Shown here: positions 1-12,889 of the stretch, in pieces
Layout: every line of letters starts with the position of its first letter
Position numbering within the stretch: position 1 is the first letter of the stretch
Assembly (NCBI GenBank): GCA_951230915.1
Contig: OX579634.1
Location: 54,201,570 to 54,265,569 of the forward strand
From: Antitrichia curtipendula
Lineage: Eukaryota > Streptophyta > Bryopsida > Hypnales > Leucodontaceae
Length of the DNA stretch: 64,000 bases
Direction: 5' to 3'
Made by a program: the position numbers and the translations under genes
The notes under the pieces: generated by a model
What the model was told of the DNA's origin: nothing
Seen by the model: only the letters and a program-made list of their open reading frames with translations
Databases searched by the model: none

Positions 1-612
1 AACTCTACATGAACTACATGAGCAAATTTACACAAAAGAGTGCTTTGTCATGATGCATTGTGCACACTAAAAGAAATTAAGTTTTATAATATAGATTCAC
101 AAAGATTGCATTTTTCATGTTAAAAATATTTTAGCATCTTTCACATTTTTATATTAAAAATTTGAGGTTCAAATCTTAGATTGCCTTTGGAGATTTTAAA
201 ATGTATATTTTTTATTTTTGTTTAAATGTGTATTTTATACAAATAATGAGGTAGAAAATTCTTCCAATTTTTAATAGAGATGATAGTTGCGTCAAAATTG
301 AACAAATTTTCTATACAAATTTCAGTGCAAAGATGTATCACTTAGTGCAAAACTAGTGAAAATCAAGGGCACACAAGGAGGCATGCCAAGAATTGATACA
401 TTGTAGTGTGCAATTACCATGTATATTTCAGAGATGTTTTATATTAAATAATGGCTAAAATTTTATTTTATTTATTTATTTAGAAGTCATGTGATTGGGG
501 TTTTACACTCTAAATATTTTTGAAAAAATATTGTTCAATAAAGACATCTATCTATCTAAGAAAGAGCAAATTCAAATTGATATCAACTTGAAAGGTTGAG
601 AACTCACTCTAA
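1..612. other. A+T-rich intergenic DNA
   Basis: No open reading frame, RNA gene or clear repeat boundary is visible. The stretch at about 536-560 (an AATAAA-like run followed by CATCTATCTATCTAAG) could be the 3' end of a degraded non-LTR element, but nothing upstream supports that. Confidence 0.4.
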
Positions 613-1068
613 GGGCATCTGCAATGCATACTTGACATACAAGCCCTATAACAACAAATGGCGGGCCAATCCATGAGGCCTCGGAAGTGCTAGATTTTTC
701 TTTGAAAAAGTTGACCCAATGCAAAGCCGGCAATCCCAATGCCAAATGGACTTTTTTGCATTATAATAAGAAAGAAATAAAATATTCTACATTAAAGAAA
801 GACTTTTCATTGTAACAAGGGAAGGTTGAATTGATTGACACTCATAACAATGTTAAAAAGGATTGACAATAATTATTATTTATACCGTGAGTCAACTTAA
901 GGGCCCTTCACATTTTGTAAATTTGTTGATCTTAGGGTTGTATACCGAGGCCTTGGAAGTGAAGCCCCCATAATGGTTGCATTGAAGTGCAATTTTAATT
1001 ACAAACGACAAACCACTCAGCATAGTGTTGATACCTTCACTAAAGAAGGGAGTGCATTGTAGATGCTC
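613..1068. mobile_element. Tourist/PIF-Harbinger-like MITE, 456 bp
   Basis: The left end GGGCATCTGCAATGCA is matched in inverted orientation by TGCATTGTAGATGCTC at the right end. Both ends are flanked by the trinucleotide TAA (610-612 and 1069-1071). A 3-bp TAA/TTA target duplication with such termini is typical of PIF/Harbinger-derived MITEs. There is no coding capacity. The superfamily is inferred from the duplication and terminal sequence only. Confidence 0.65.
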
Positions 1069-1071
1069 TAA

Positions 1072-1385
1072 GAAGGCGGAGCTTAGCCCACCTTTGAAAA
1101 TAAATAAAAATCTTTAATAGAAGGCATCTTTGTCAATATTCAGAAGCTGAAGGACTAAGAATTTATATTTATGGTTTTAATTGATTGATATGAATAATCA
1201 TATTGAGACAAATCTGATGGGGATAAATTTTATATCACCTGAATAAGTGAACATTGCACCGGTTGGTACAAAAATTAATAAGATTGAACCATTAAAAAGT
1301 CCCAATAAGACCTCCTCAAAGTTGCATGAGTTTTACTTTGGGCCTTACCAAATGTTCAAATTTTGAAAAATCAATGAACACAACC
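1072..1385. other. Intergenic DNA
   Basis: A+T-rich sequence between two transposon-derived segments. No gene or regulatory element recognised. Confidence 0.4.
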
Positions 1386-1612
1386 TTAGCCTTTAAACGA
1401 TGGACTAGTAACTGTGGAAATCATCCATTTTAATACCGTGGGAACCATTGGTCTAAAAAAATCCAAAAGCACTAATTGGAAGTCAAAGTATTGTAGAAGA
1501 TTTTCCCTTTTCACACAAAATTCCGAGGATGAATAGTTGCACTTCTATCCTATACTAAAAAAATTCTATGTTGTCTATAGGACACCAAACATCCGCCTTG
1601 ACGTTTAAGGGA
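1386..1612. mobile_element. Degenerate TTAA-family element, relative of the 46,823-47,051 copy
   Basis: The left border (TTAGCCTTTAAACGATGG) and the right border (GACGTTTAAGGGATAA) resemble the ends of the element at 46,823-47,051. The interior shares a long stretch with it: GGAAATCATCC, then a block around CACAAAATTCCGAGGATGAA. The ends have diverged from TTAA, so this is an old copy. Confidence 0.5.
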
Positions 1613-1618
1613 TAAAGA

Positions 1619-2163
1619 CTAAATGTTCAATTTTTGAACAATAAATGAACACAAAATCATCTAAAGCACACAAGAATGCATTTTTTTCATCCATTGATTT
1701 TTTTTCAAGATTCTTCTTGTTAGTTCTTTGACAATTATAAGATAAAGATTTTGAAGACTTTGTTTTGCAAATATTCTATAATTCACAAGATACTAATAGG
1801 TCTGGCTCCAAGAATTAACTTTTTTATGTCAAAAAATGACCCTTCAATAATGACTTGAATAAATAAAATAAAATAAAAATATTTAAAATCACTTGATTGG
1901 AACTTGATATTTTGAACTTAAAGGAAAAAAATCCTATCTACAAATACTCAATCTACAATCAATTTTAGAAATAATCATTAATTTTTGGCTTCAAATTTTA
2001 TTGAAAAATATTGGTTTGTGAACTAGTTGATCTAATTGTATGGATATGATATATGGATCATATTTTACAATTTTTATTTGAAATTCATCATTAAATTATT
2101 ATTCTAAGTTATATTTTATAATACATCTTCATAATTTTAGAAATCAAGGCTATCCCTTGGTCC
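1619..2163. other. A+T-rich intergenic DNA
   Basis: No coding or structural signal found. Confidence 0.35.
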
Positions 2164-2753
2164 TTAACCCCTAAAGCCTTGAGGGTGTTTTTTGTCAAAA
2201 ACCACTCAAAAGTGTCACTTTTATTGTGTTCATTTAAGGAAACCAAAATAACAATAAATAAAAATTGGAATCTAACCGTAGGATCTTGTACTTAACTTGT
2301 CTATGATCATGCAGTAAAAATTTCATCAAATTTGACCGTACGGATTGGAAAATATTAGCATTCAAAGTTGGACAAAAAGTTCTTTTTGAAGAAGATGCTT
2401 AGATTGCCCGAAAAACTAAGATTGTCCATAACTTTCTCATACCTAGTCCAAATAGAATGAATCAAAGCTTCACGTATAGACAAGAACACAATATTTTAGG
2501 AAAAAAATTCAAAAAAAATATTTTGACTTTTTGTGATTTTTTGGGGCTGCCCACTAATATCCATTTCTTGCTTATTGGGCCATAACTTTTTCATGCGACA
2601 TCTGATTGAAACAAAAATTATATATCCACAAAGCTCTCGCAAAACTACACAACTTCAAAAAATCTCAAAGAAATTCTCTACAAATTGAGACAATAGGAAT
2701 CTATCCGGACCCAAATTGTCTCCCGAGGGGACAAATAGTCCTTTAGGGGTTAA
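2164..2753. mobile_element. TTAA-flanked MITE, piggyBac-like, 590 bp
   Basis: It begins TTAACCCCTAAAG and ends with the inverse CTTTAGGGGTTAA, so it has CCC-starting inverted ends inside a TTAA target duplication. Interior sequence about 2,280-2,700 (a block with 'CCGTAGGATCTTGTA', later 'CATAACTTTTTCAT') is related to the elements at 7,122-8,051 and 39,836-40,789. It has no open reading frame. Assignment to piggyBac rests on the TTAA duplication and CCC termini. Confidence 0.6.
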
Positions 2754-2989
2754 AGGATTAAGTATTGATGAATTACAAGCGTATAATGCTTGGATTTTTC
2801 ACGATTCTAAACCATTTGTATGATGGATTACAAAGCTCAACATTCAAAAACTCAAAAATCCTAATCCCCAACTCTATTACAACAATGAGAAATTTTTAAG
2901 ATTCAATAGAAGATGTTTCCACAAATTTGTCCTTTCTAAACAAAAATAAGGTTAATCCTTAAAGGACCTTTGAGGTCTTGGAAGGGCTG

Positions 2990-4033
2990 ACCAAACTTGA
3001 ATTTCATAATTTAATGGCCACGTGGCAAGCATCCCAATTGCCATGTGGCATTTGCCGCCACCAAGGTTTGATCCTTGGACCTCACGGTTGAGGCCCAAGG
3101 ACCCTTACAAATGCATCACATACAAATTTATATGACTATTCTTGATGTAAAATTTTATTTCTATAGTTTTTTCATTTTTTTTTCATTAGTTTTGAAAACC
3201 AGCAGACTTTGGAGGCTATTTTGGCTTAGTAAATGAACATTTCTTAAAAAACTATTAACTAAAAGAAGTTGTAAAATCAAGCCAAATTTCACCTCCAAAA
3301 ATCCGTTTGATATTTCAAGCCTTAAATCAAAAGTTATGGACAAAAATCAGAGAGTATGTTTGATAATGTCACAGAAAATGTCCATTTCCACCTCTTTCTG
3401 ATTTTTGTCCTTAACTTTTGATTGAAGGCTTGAAATCTCAAACGGATTTTTGAAGGTAAAATTTGGCTTGACTTTTCAACTTTATTTAGTTCAAATTATT
3501 TTAAAATTTTCCATTTACTAGGACAAAATCGTCTTTAAAGTTTTTAAAGTTCAATTCAACCCCTCTCTGAAATTTATTCATAAGTTTTTCTTGGAGATTT
3601 AAAATTGCAAACGGATTTTTGGAGATGAAAGATAATTTGATTAATAAACTTTTCTTAGTTCAAAATCTTTAAGAAAAAGTTGTTCTTCTATTCTTAAATG
3701 TCCTACGAAGTCTGCTGACTTTGAAAAATACCAAATTGTGAATGATTTAGTTAGTTTTTTTAAATCACATTATTTATAGAGTACTAACCATGGTGATTTA
3801 AACTTTTTTCAAATCAAAAAAATTCTTGAGATTCTTGAAAGCCAAAATTAACAAAATAGTATTGATTTTTTTGTTGATTTAGAGTTGTAATATCCAAAGC
3901 AACAAAATAATTTGTTGATTTTGGCAATTTTTACCAAAATCAAAAAAAAATTGTTCAAATGGACGATACAATATCAAAATCAACACTTCTATGTTGATAT
4001 TTTGTTGATTTGATCACTATTTTTCTACTAGTG
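2990..4033. mobile_element. CACTA-type non-autonomous element, left end not found
   Basis: The right end TTTTTCTACTAGTG (to 4,033) is the inverse of a CACTAGTAGAAAA terminus. The interior matches the complete element at 28,375-29,477 in reverse orientation. It has repeated TTGTTGATTT blocks near the end (3,840-4,010), a long foldback (about 3,195-3,525) and a tRNA-like B-box segment on the minus strand at 3,061-3,074. I could not find the expected CACTA left terminus, so the left limit is approximate. Confidence 0.5.
3195..3525. repeat. Long foldback, arms about 140-150 nt
   Basis: The sequence before about 3,355 is repeated in inverse after about 3,385. For example AGTTATGGACAAAAATCAGA on the left pairs with TCTGATTTTTGTCCTTAACT on the right, and the pairing continues outward to the TTTACTA/TAGTAAA blocks. 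A further related inverted arm lies at about 3,560-3,722. Transcribed, it would form a long dsRNA stem. The same module occurs at 28,724-29,068 and 45,950-46,123. Confidence 0.7.
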
Positions 4034-4299
4034 CAAGTTCAAATTGTGATTCAAAACCAACGGTTTAAATTGATAGATAAGAATATTAAGGAAATTCACA
4101 TATAATTGAGTATTAGAGGAATTTTCTTGAAGATTTTCTGAACACTGATGACCCTCAATTTTATTCAATAATATAAATACCTCTACTAATATATAGGATC
4201 CTAGTTGGACTAACCACATGCCAACTATGATATATTTAATACACATAAGAAAACAAAGGAAGAAAAGGAAGAACCACCAAAAGAAATTTAATTGCCAAA

Positions 4300-5269
4300 G
4301 GAATGGTTAGGGGAAAAGTGTACGTAAGGACATTGTAGAAGCCTTTAGTGCTCCTTGTTCAACCATTTCAACTATCATGAGTCATTGGAAGGTCCATGGA
4401 AGTGTGAAGTCTTTGAAATCACAATGTGGTAGGCATAGGAAGTTGTCAGAGCGGGATTTAAGGGTGTTATGTTGTGTTGTTAGTACAAATAGAAGGCATA
4501 TTTTGGCAGAGTTTGCAAGCTTGGTGTGTGTTTGTCGAACTACTATGCAATTCTACCTTTGTGAGCTTGATTTTAGAAATTGTATAGCACCTAAAAAAAC
4601 TTTTTGATTGTCAAACATAAAGTAGAGAAGCTTGTATTTGCACGTGCGTATGAAAGTTGGATGTATAAAGATTGGTGTAATGTTATTTGGATAGATGAGT
4701 CTTCATTTGAAATTGACAAAGATCCACGGCAAATTAGAGTGTGGCGGAAGTTGTATGAAAAATACAATTGGGATTGTATAGCACCAAGTTTCAAATCTGG
4801 GCGTAGTTCAATGATGGTCTAGGGCGCCTTTACTGGCTTTGATAGATCTTCATTGGTCATCATTCCTTCATATAAGAGATCCACAAGTGATTTTTTCACT
4901 ATTGTTTATGAAGGAGCATTGAGTGGCCTTAATTTCTTACAAGATGATCCTAAGCAATTGATATTGATGGAGGATGGTGCTCCATTCCACCGCAATTCAT
5001 TGCCTATGCAATAGAGATGCGCTCATGGTATAAAAAAGTTGAATTGGCTTGCCAATTCACTGGACTTGAATCCAATAGAGAACATTTGGATGCTTGTCAA
5101 AGATTTGCTTAGACATCATAGTAGACCTAAGAGTAAGTTAGAAATGGTAGAAAAAATTCAATCCGTATGGGATACCATATCTTTAGAGTGGCTTTGTACA
5201 TTGATTTCCACTGTGCCTTACAGGATGCAAGCAATGCTTGCATTTGGAGGTGGTACCACGAGATGGTAG
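4300..5269 (+). pseudogene. Tc1/mariner-superfamily transposase relic (DD34E)
   Basis: Read across several frames, this is a degraded Tc1-like transposase. The N-terminal helix-turn-helix part covers about 4,306-4,605 and ends in a GRxRKLSERDLR segment, as in Tc1 elements. The catalytic part follows. The first Asp is in WIDESSFEI (about 4,690), the second in LMEDGAPFHR (about 4,970), and Glu in LDLNPIENIW (about 5,080), with 34 residues between the second Asp and the Glu. Stops occur near 4,304, at 4,604 (with a frame change), at 4,820 where a Trp codon is expected (MMV-stop-GAF), and about 5,011. It is therefore inactive. I could not identify terminal inverted repeats. Tc1-type DD34E enzymes are common in animals and fungi; the usual plant mariner enzymes are DD39D. 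Confidence 0.85.
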
Positions 5270-7121
5270 ATAGTATGTAAAAAAAACTTTCTTGATGTAT
5301 AATTTCTTAACTTTATAATGCAAACTTGTTGGACCATCAAACTAGATTCTATTATCTTCACAATGCACTTTACGGCTGAAAAATACATTCATTTCTAAAA
5401 CTCTAGGAGCTTTTTGAAGTTTAGTGATTTCTACAATGATTTAGCGTAGAAAAAATTTGAATAATTGTTGTACCTAACTTTACAATAGAAAGTCTACAAA
5501 AAATTTAAAAATGCTCTACATTCTTATAGGGTGATGTCTGCAAGCATCATCTTCCACAAGAATATGCCCATATTTCTAAAGATCTTCATTTTAATTTACC
5601 TTCTAAAGGTTCACAAGGACACCATGTGGCTTCTGCAACTACATTTAAAAAAAATTGAAATATGAACTTCACTAATAGTCCGTGAATAACAAAGAAACCC
5701 TGGACAATTTTTTTCAATAAATCCATCAATGCATTCCGATCAAGAAATGATCAACTTGGTGAATTTTTAAATAATAGAGAAGGTGCTCTAGGCCATCACT
5801 TCATATCCTCGTATCTTTTTTTCTACATCTCAAAATGATCTGGAAAAAAAATTGGACATAAATATCATGATATGTACTTGTGGAAAAAAATCAGAGTTTT
5901 TAAAGCACTTCTTAGCATTCTAATTTCAACATATATACAATGTACAACTGAATTGAACATCTTTCATCAATCTTGTCAACAATCTTGGCATTTTCTCAAA
6001 AATTGTGTGATTTCATCAATCTTTATTTCATAAGAAAGCTATGTAAGTCTTCTCTCATTTCAATAGTGGTGATCATCAAAAAGTTATTCCACAAAAATGA
6101 GGAATTATAATTGTTACTAGAGCTAGTTAAGAAAGCAAAAACTATACTCACCCCCTCTTAGTCCTTTAGGAGACTAGTGAATTGTGTGGAAACTTTGCTT
6201 TGTGTATTGAATGACTGTTTTAATTATGTTGACAAAAGTTTTAAATTTTGTTAGCACAATTTTTGCCCATTCCATGCCTGCGTCGTATACTCTTCATTGG
6301 CAATGATATAGATTTTAATAGAGCATGACATGCATGTCATGTCGTAAACAAAAGTGTGTTAAAGTGCAAATTTGATATCCTCGCGGTGATGGATAATGGC
6401 CAACCAAGGAAGGGAGCCTTCGGCCCCCATGCTCGCTTTATTTTTCATTCCCCCTAATCAAAATTTGAGTGGTAGAAAACAATGCATATTCCCCCTTTGT
6501 AGTCAACCATGAGAGCTTGGCAAACTCTCATTAAGTTGTGCCTAGGTGTTAGTCACCTATGACCCCGGGGTGTTAGTTGCCCAGATGCTAGTTGATCCCT
6601 TTGTTGTTAAGTCCATGTGAGTCTGTCCAGTTCTCCACCAAGTCACTTGTGGTTGGCATTTGTTATTTTTTTTTCTAGCAAATGGAATTCCGTTCTATTT
6701 GTCTAAAAAAATCTCAAAAATAGAAGTGTGTTAAATGCAATAGATTGTTTAATTATTAAGTTTTTAATCCACTCAACCTTTAATTGATGGTGAAAAGGAA
6801 AGTACTTTATATAAGTGAAGGGAGATGGGATGGAGTGTGGGAAGCACAAAAATCTATATGTTATATGCAAAGATGCAAAGAAATTTGAATTATGTATTAC
6901 TTTAGTCTTCATTTATTTATAATATTTTAAATTTTAAATTTTATTTATCTATAAAAACATGGGCATGGTAATTTACTTTTTGCTCCAAAAATTCTCTTGT
7001 GTTTTGAAACTGCCACTCAAGAGAGAAAAAAATAAATTAAACCCTCCTACCCTCTTCCAACATTGTCCATAGCTTTTGGATGGAGACTTAAAATTAAAAA
7101 TAAATGATTGTAGCTAAAAGT
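5270..7121. other. Intergenic DNA, possible retroelement 3' remnant near 6.36-6.71 kb
   Basis: Mostly A+T-rich. Bases about 6,370-6,710 are less A+T-rich, with GGAGCCTTCGGCCCCCATG, repeated GTTAGT blocks and a final TTCCGTTCTATTTGTCTAAAAAAA. The last motif could be the poly-A-like tail of a non-LTR element, but no protein similarity is visible. No gene supported. Confidence 0.35.
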
Positions 7122-8051
7122 TTAACCCTTAAAGTTCCATGACTATATTTTCACTAAAAACGCTCAAGAACTGCCATTTTTAGTACAAGTACCAAATTTT
7201 AGAAAAAAACTTTTTTTTGACTCATGTAACCGTAGGATCTTGTAGTACGCAGATTGAAAATATGTGGTACAAATTTCAGAAATTTTCACCACATGGATAG
7301 CAAGATATAAGCATTCAAAATCACTGAAATTGTTTTTTTGACCCTGCGAAAAACAGTACAGCTACACTTCACAAGCTCAATTTTTTATGAAAAAATGTCC
7401 AAAATGGTGGTGCTTCTTTGGATTCTTTTTCCTAAACAAGTTGGCTACATGCTTGAAAAATTTCACATCATTTGGAATTGTACAACATATAGGAAAAAAA
7501 TAGTAAGTAGAATGAAGTAGAGAATGCTTCAAAATACTAAATTGTTAAGAATTTAGGTATGAAATTGAAAAATGCCAATCTAATGGTTGAAATGTTGTAA
7601 TAAACAATCTACATCCTATGATTTTATTTTTTTCAAAAAATATTGAAAATTGAGTAAGATAAAAGACTTCAAAGTTTATTTTAGAGTAGAGATTCCAAAA
7701 CTGCCCGCAAACTAAAACTCCTCATAACTTTTGACTCATTGGTCAAAATGGAATGATTAAAAGCTTTCCACATATAGATAACTTTGAAAAAACAGTTTCA
7801 AATTTTTGTTTCTGAAAAAAGTGATTTTTTTTATCTGCCCGGATTGCCCGGCCGAGAAAAAAAGTAACATATTAGGCCATAACTTTTGACTCGTATTTCC
7901 AAATGTCATAAAATTTAGTTCAAATGAAAGGTACTCCTCGTCCACAACTTCTATTAAAGTTTCAACCTCAAACTTGTAAATCTTTGGCCACATGTACCTG
8001 CCCAATTTTTTTATGTTGCCAAATTCTGCAGGCTGGTTTTTTAGGGGTTAA
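7122..8051. mobile_element. TTAA-flanked MITE, piggyBac-like, 930 bp
   Basis: It starts TTAACCCTTAAAG and ends TTTTTTAGGGGTTAA. The interior is closely related to 39,836-40,789 over almost its whole length: the CGCTCAAGAACTGCC block, then CCGTAGGATCTTGTAG, then AAAATGTCCAAAATGGTGG, and finally a CTGCCCGG block. Short reading frames inside are not conserved between copies and are not genes. Confidence 0.65.
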
Positions 8052-11000
8052 AGAATTGAGTTATTATACTTAAATGAGGTTTGAAGCTCTCTTAAGAATA
8101 CACTTACAACATTTTTAGTATGATTGGTTATGTTAAGATTTTTCTTAACTTGCCTTTTGAATAATAAAGGAATCCAAAATCAATATGGCAATGCCACATT
8201 TGTTTTCAATGTCTTCCATTATGAACAATAATTATGTTATCACTAGCATGCTTAACATTGAAATAACACAATTTTCTATCATTTTGGACCAACATTTGTA
8301 GAAGTGTCTGCTATATGTAATGTGGAAATATATTTTTTCTATTGATTGTGTCCTCATAAAGAAAACATCATATTTAATAGAGATACTCCTCTCATTTCTT
8401 ACAACAAAAAAACTCTATCGCTCGGACAAAACTACCCTTAATAACAATAAATAATAACATTCTGTTATTCAAATATTTTGCAGAAAAGTATTAGTGACCC
8501 TAATTCTTCACTACATTCAATTTTACAACTGAAGTGGAAAAAAGTCATGAAAGTCATATATAATTACAATTGTAGTTTGAGTCAAATTACTTATGCATTT
8601 AGAAATTTATGTATGCTTGGATTTGAAAAATCTATATAGTGAATTTTGGACATGTATAATTTTTGCCTACAATATTCAAACAATATTCAAATATTGATAT
8701 TGTTTTGTATTTCACCTAATATTTTTTAATATTTGCTTATAAAAAATAAATAATATTGATGATAATTATTCTTTATGAAAAGAAATTTGATCAAATAAAA
8801 TAATTGTACATGTTCACCTATTTGTAGACTCAATCTTAGTTAGAAGTTTGATCATATAGTTGAATTTTGTGAAAAACTGTAGTAATTCAAGTTAATCTTT
8901 AGCCAATGTTGCCATTGTTCTTAAGTGCATTTAAAAAGTCAAATATTGAATTTCATGTAGTTTTTAATTTAAGAAAATATTTATTATACATTGCATTTGA
9001 ACTTTCTTATTTGAAACTATAGTAAATAAAATAATATTAATATTAATAAATAATCAAAATTTTACTTTTATTAGTCTTTTAAATTTAAAAATTGCAAATT
9101 TTGTGATCCTTAAGTCAACATCTTGAATATTTAATATATACTATGTATTTTTTGTTAATATCAAATTTATCTTTATACAAGCTTTTGAAGTACATCAATT
9201 GTATATTTATACTACAACATTGTCTTAATTTTTGCTAAAAGAAATTAATACTGTTCTAAATAGTCTTGAAATTGCTATAATTTCCTTTATACGTAAATTA
9301 GTTCTACAAATTATATAAATTCATTATTTATTTATATATATACTATGCTTCATTATTAAAAAATAAAGATAAATATAAGATGTAGATTATGACATGAAAA
9401 AATTAAAAACTTTAAAATTTATTTTTTAATATACATAAGTAACATAACTAATTAAAATTGACCAAATAGAAATATGATTTGTAGTTTAATCTTCAAGAGT
9501 ATATGAATTTAGAGAAAAATGTGAATTTGAAGCTCTTTATGCAAAATAAAAATTGATCTAAAACAAACCTAGACATACTGTAAAACCTTTATTTTTCAAG
9601 TTTATTCTTTTTTCATAAACTAATTCTAAACTATGCACAGTAAGCATACAACACCAATTGACCATGCTAGTCACATCATCAAAGAGCTAATAAAATTTAT
9701 TTTTTAACATATTTGGATGAGCTTCATTTTGTTTCATGTGTCTCCTACAATCATCTCTTGAAAACTTTTATAATCCACCTTGTATGTGTACATCAAGACT
9801 CTGAGGAGTTAAAAGTTATGAATAAGAGGAGGAGAAAGAAGATTAAGGAGAAATTTAACTAGATTATTTGCAAATGTGAAAAGTTTTGTTTCCAAAATTT
9901 AATATTTAAATCCAAGTGTTCTTGCCAAAATATACATTTTCTATTCAAAGGAGACTAAGATCAATCTTAGGTACACCTATTTCAAGCACATTAAAAATTT
10001 ATAGTTTATTTTCTTGATGTCCAAATAAAAAATCATAAATCCTTGTTTGACTTTTCAACATGGTCTAACAAAGATGAAGTGAATTAATAATAGGAACGTA
10101 GCTCAAATGCTTTTGGGGATGATTTTAGGTGCATTCATCATATTTTATGGAATCCCAATTTTGTTAAGACTTAGTTTTAGTGGTCCAAGCGCATAAGCGT
10201 GTAAGTATAGATATTCTACCTTTTTTTATTTATTTTTGGTATCAATCAACCTATGATATGTTACCATGACTTAAGTTAAGTTCTTCCTTGATGCTAACCC
10301 TTCAATGTTCCAAACTCCACATTAAGAATGATGAACAAAGTATTTGAAGATGGTGTTTTTTCCAAATATATTCACTCATCTAAAATAATGCTTGAACCAT
10401 AAAAAATAAGCTTCATATATAAATATATGATTGATTTGATGAGCTTGAGGTAAAGCATATATTTGTATAAAGATGATAAAAAAAAATATGCCAAATTTCA
10501 TAAAGATATTTGGACATTCAAGGGATAAAATTTGTTTTAACGAGTATTTTAGGAATGCATTTGGAGATGATTCTCTTTATTGCGTACAATTCTAACATTA
10601 AGTGAAAATATGCATGAGGCATTATCTGATAAAGAGAAATAAGAGTGGTTTTAACTCTAAAAGGACAAAATCAATTAAACTTCAAAATCCTGCAGATTGT
10701 ATATTCTATTTTATCTCTATATATAAATAAATTTTCTATTTTAAATAGATGAAATAGCTTGTCTTATATTAGTCATGAGATTTTAAGATTCTTTGTAAAG
10801 ATCTCAATTAACCATGAATTGTGAATATCATGGTAGAAATAAAATTTTAATGTTATTCTATAATTAAAAAAATTAATACACTATAGTTATAGGTTCAATG
10901 TAATAATTGAAATAAAATACCAAATTCTAGGATATTTGCTTTTCTAATTGGAGATGAAATTAGATTTGATAAACTTCATTTTGTTGGTTGGCATCAAATT

Positions 11001-12599
11001 CAAAATGATCAAATTTCATTTGTATAATTCATACCACGAATAAGGAACTAAAAGTGGTCAATAATACAGTACAAGGTGATCTGAGTCACATATCTCAAAA
11101 TTTATATACAAAATACACAACACTCCTATGATGACATTTTTCATGAAGAAAAATGATGGAAACCATTCAGAAAAATATTGGACAAAAAATTGACATTTTA
11201 TGTCTTCCTAGATGCTTTCAGCACTCTTTTTGTCATCAAAAGACCAAAATTTGGCTCTACAAGATTTCAAAAGCAAATCCTGTAACACCTAAGGAATAAT
11301 TAAGGTGTGTGATGCATGCCTTTCAAATTAAAGTTTTCTTATAGAAACAAAGAATGCAACTATTCATTATGCTTGATGATCATAGTGTTTGGCTCGTCAT
11401 TTCAAGGTTGATGAAGATCGTTGTAATGAATTTAGATACACCTTTGGACTAGATTCATTTTGATAAAATGATATTTTTAGCCCAAAAATGACATTGAAGA
11501 CTAAAATGTTTAATGAATGACTTTTAATGATATTATTTTAATTAAAAAATATACCTATTCATCATGAAATCTAATCATTTTTGGTTGACTAACTTTGTAA
11601 TAGGATGGTATCTTTTTAGACTTAACCCTTACAGATAGGAAAAGACCAATTGTGGATACAATATAGTATCGTTTGTGTATTTGACATAGAAAAAATATGA
11701 ATTGAAGAATACAATAGTGACAATTAAAAGTTATATTCATGTTCAACCAAATTCAATAACACATAGGACTCTCAACTTTGATCATTTATTGCACCTCCCA
11801 CATATCTAAAAAAATACAAATTGATTGTATATGGTATTGTCTATTTGAGCTTGGCACAATTTAAATTGTAAAAGGACATTCAAATGAAAGATACCAATCC
11901 ATTGAACTATCAATCCAATGGTGTATGTCATGTTATGTACATATTTTGTATTCATCAAATAGTCAAATACAATACTATATATAGAATTTCCACTAGAATT
12001 CCCACAAAACTTTGCTCAGGAATAACATTTATTAGATGAAACAAATACTCCTTCTAAATTAGAAATAGTGTATATACCACTAAATATGCTCAATTTATTG
12101 ATTTTGATTTTTGAGTAAGTGACTTGGAATTCAAATCAATTTTTGCTCAATTGATTCCAAAAATTTCACATGACTTGCTCAAGGATCAACAATCAAAACC
12201 AATAAATGAAGCAATTTTAGTGATAAGGAAGATACACCAAAATTTCACCCTATCTAAAACTGCCATCATCATTCTAGGTACATCTCCAAAGTATATACCT
12301 ATATGGAAGAAATGATTTTAGAACCTCGACCAAAAAAACACTTTGTTCCTTCCTAACTTTTGCATATGGTATCCAAACATTGCCTTCTTTGGTGGGTTGA
12401 AACCTCTTTTCACTTGGCAATAGGAAAGTATGAAAATTAGACAAGTCTAATAATAGTAACTATATCCTATAGCAAAAAGTGGCATTTTAGGGGGTGGACA
12501 CCTTACATACACTATTTCTGATTCGGAGTTTTTATAGTGGGATGGAGGGAGCATAGTTATAGTATAATAAATTATTATTAGGTTGTTCACTAAGAAAAA
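8052..12599. other. Very A+T-rich intergenic DNA, 4.5 kb
   Basis: Long runs of A and T with no frame above about 65 codons and no recognisable protein similarity. No tRNA or ordered repeat was found. This looks like old, decayed repeat DNA. Confidence 0.4.
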
Positions 12600-12639
12600 G
12601 GGTGAGGTTGAATTGCCCCCTCATTGCCCCACAATTTAC

Positions 12640-12765
12640 CTCTACATAAAACAATGAAAAACACCAAAATTTGCAATACATGATAAAATTTGGAAATTTT
12701 GAATTCATATTTGCATATTTGCAATTAGAGGCCCCAAATTAGTGAGGAGAGGTGCATAACATTGT
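12640..12765 (-). repeat. Dispersed repeat R, minus orientation
   Basis: The segment containing TGCAATTAGAGGCCCCAAAT is the reverse complement of a block found at 38,180-38,225 and, in diverged form, at 33,300-33,335 and on both sides of the copia insertion (21,558-21,617 and 27,167-27,190). No coding content. Confidence 0.5.
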
Positions 12766-12889
12766 TAATAGGTTGTATTTGCTCCTCCCAAGTGGAGGCA
12801 TAGTACACCCCTAGATACCCGGGGAAAATTTTTAGTTGTAATTCTCAAAGCCTCATTGGTTGGGCCGAAGGTAGCATTATATGTACATT

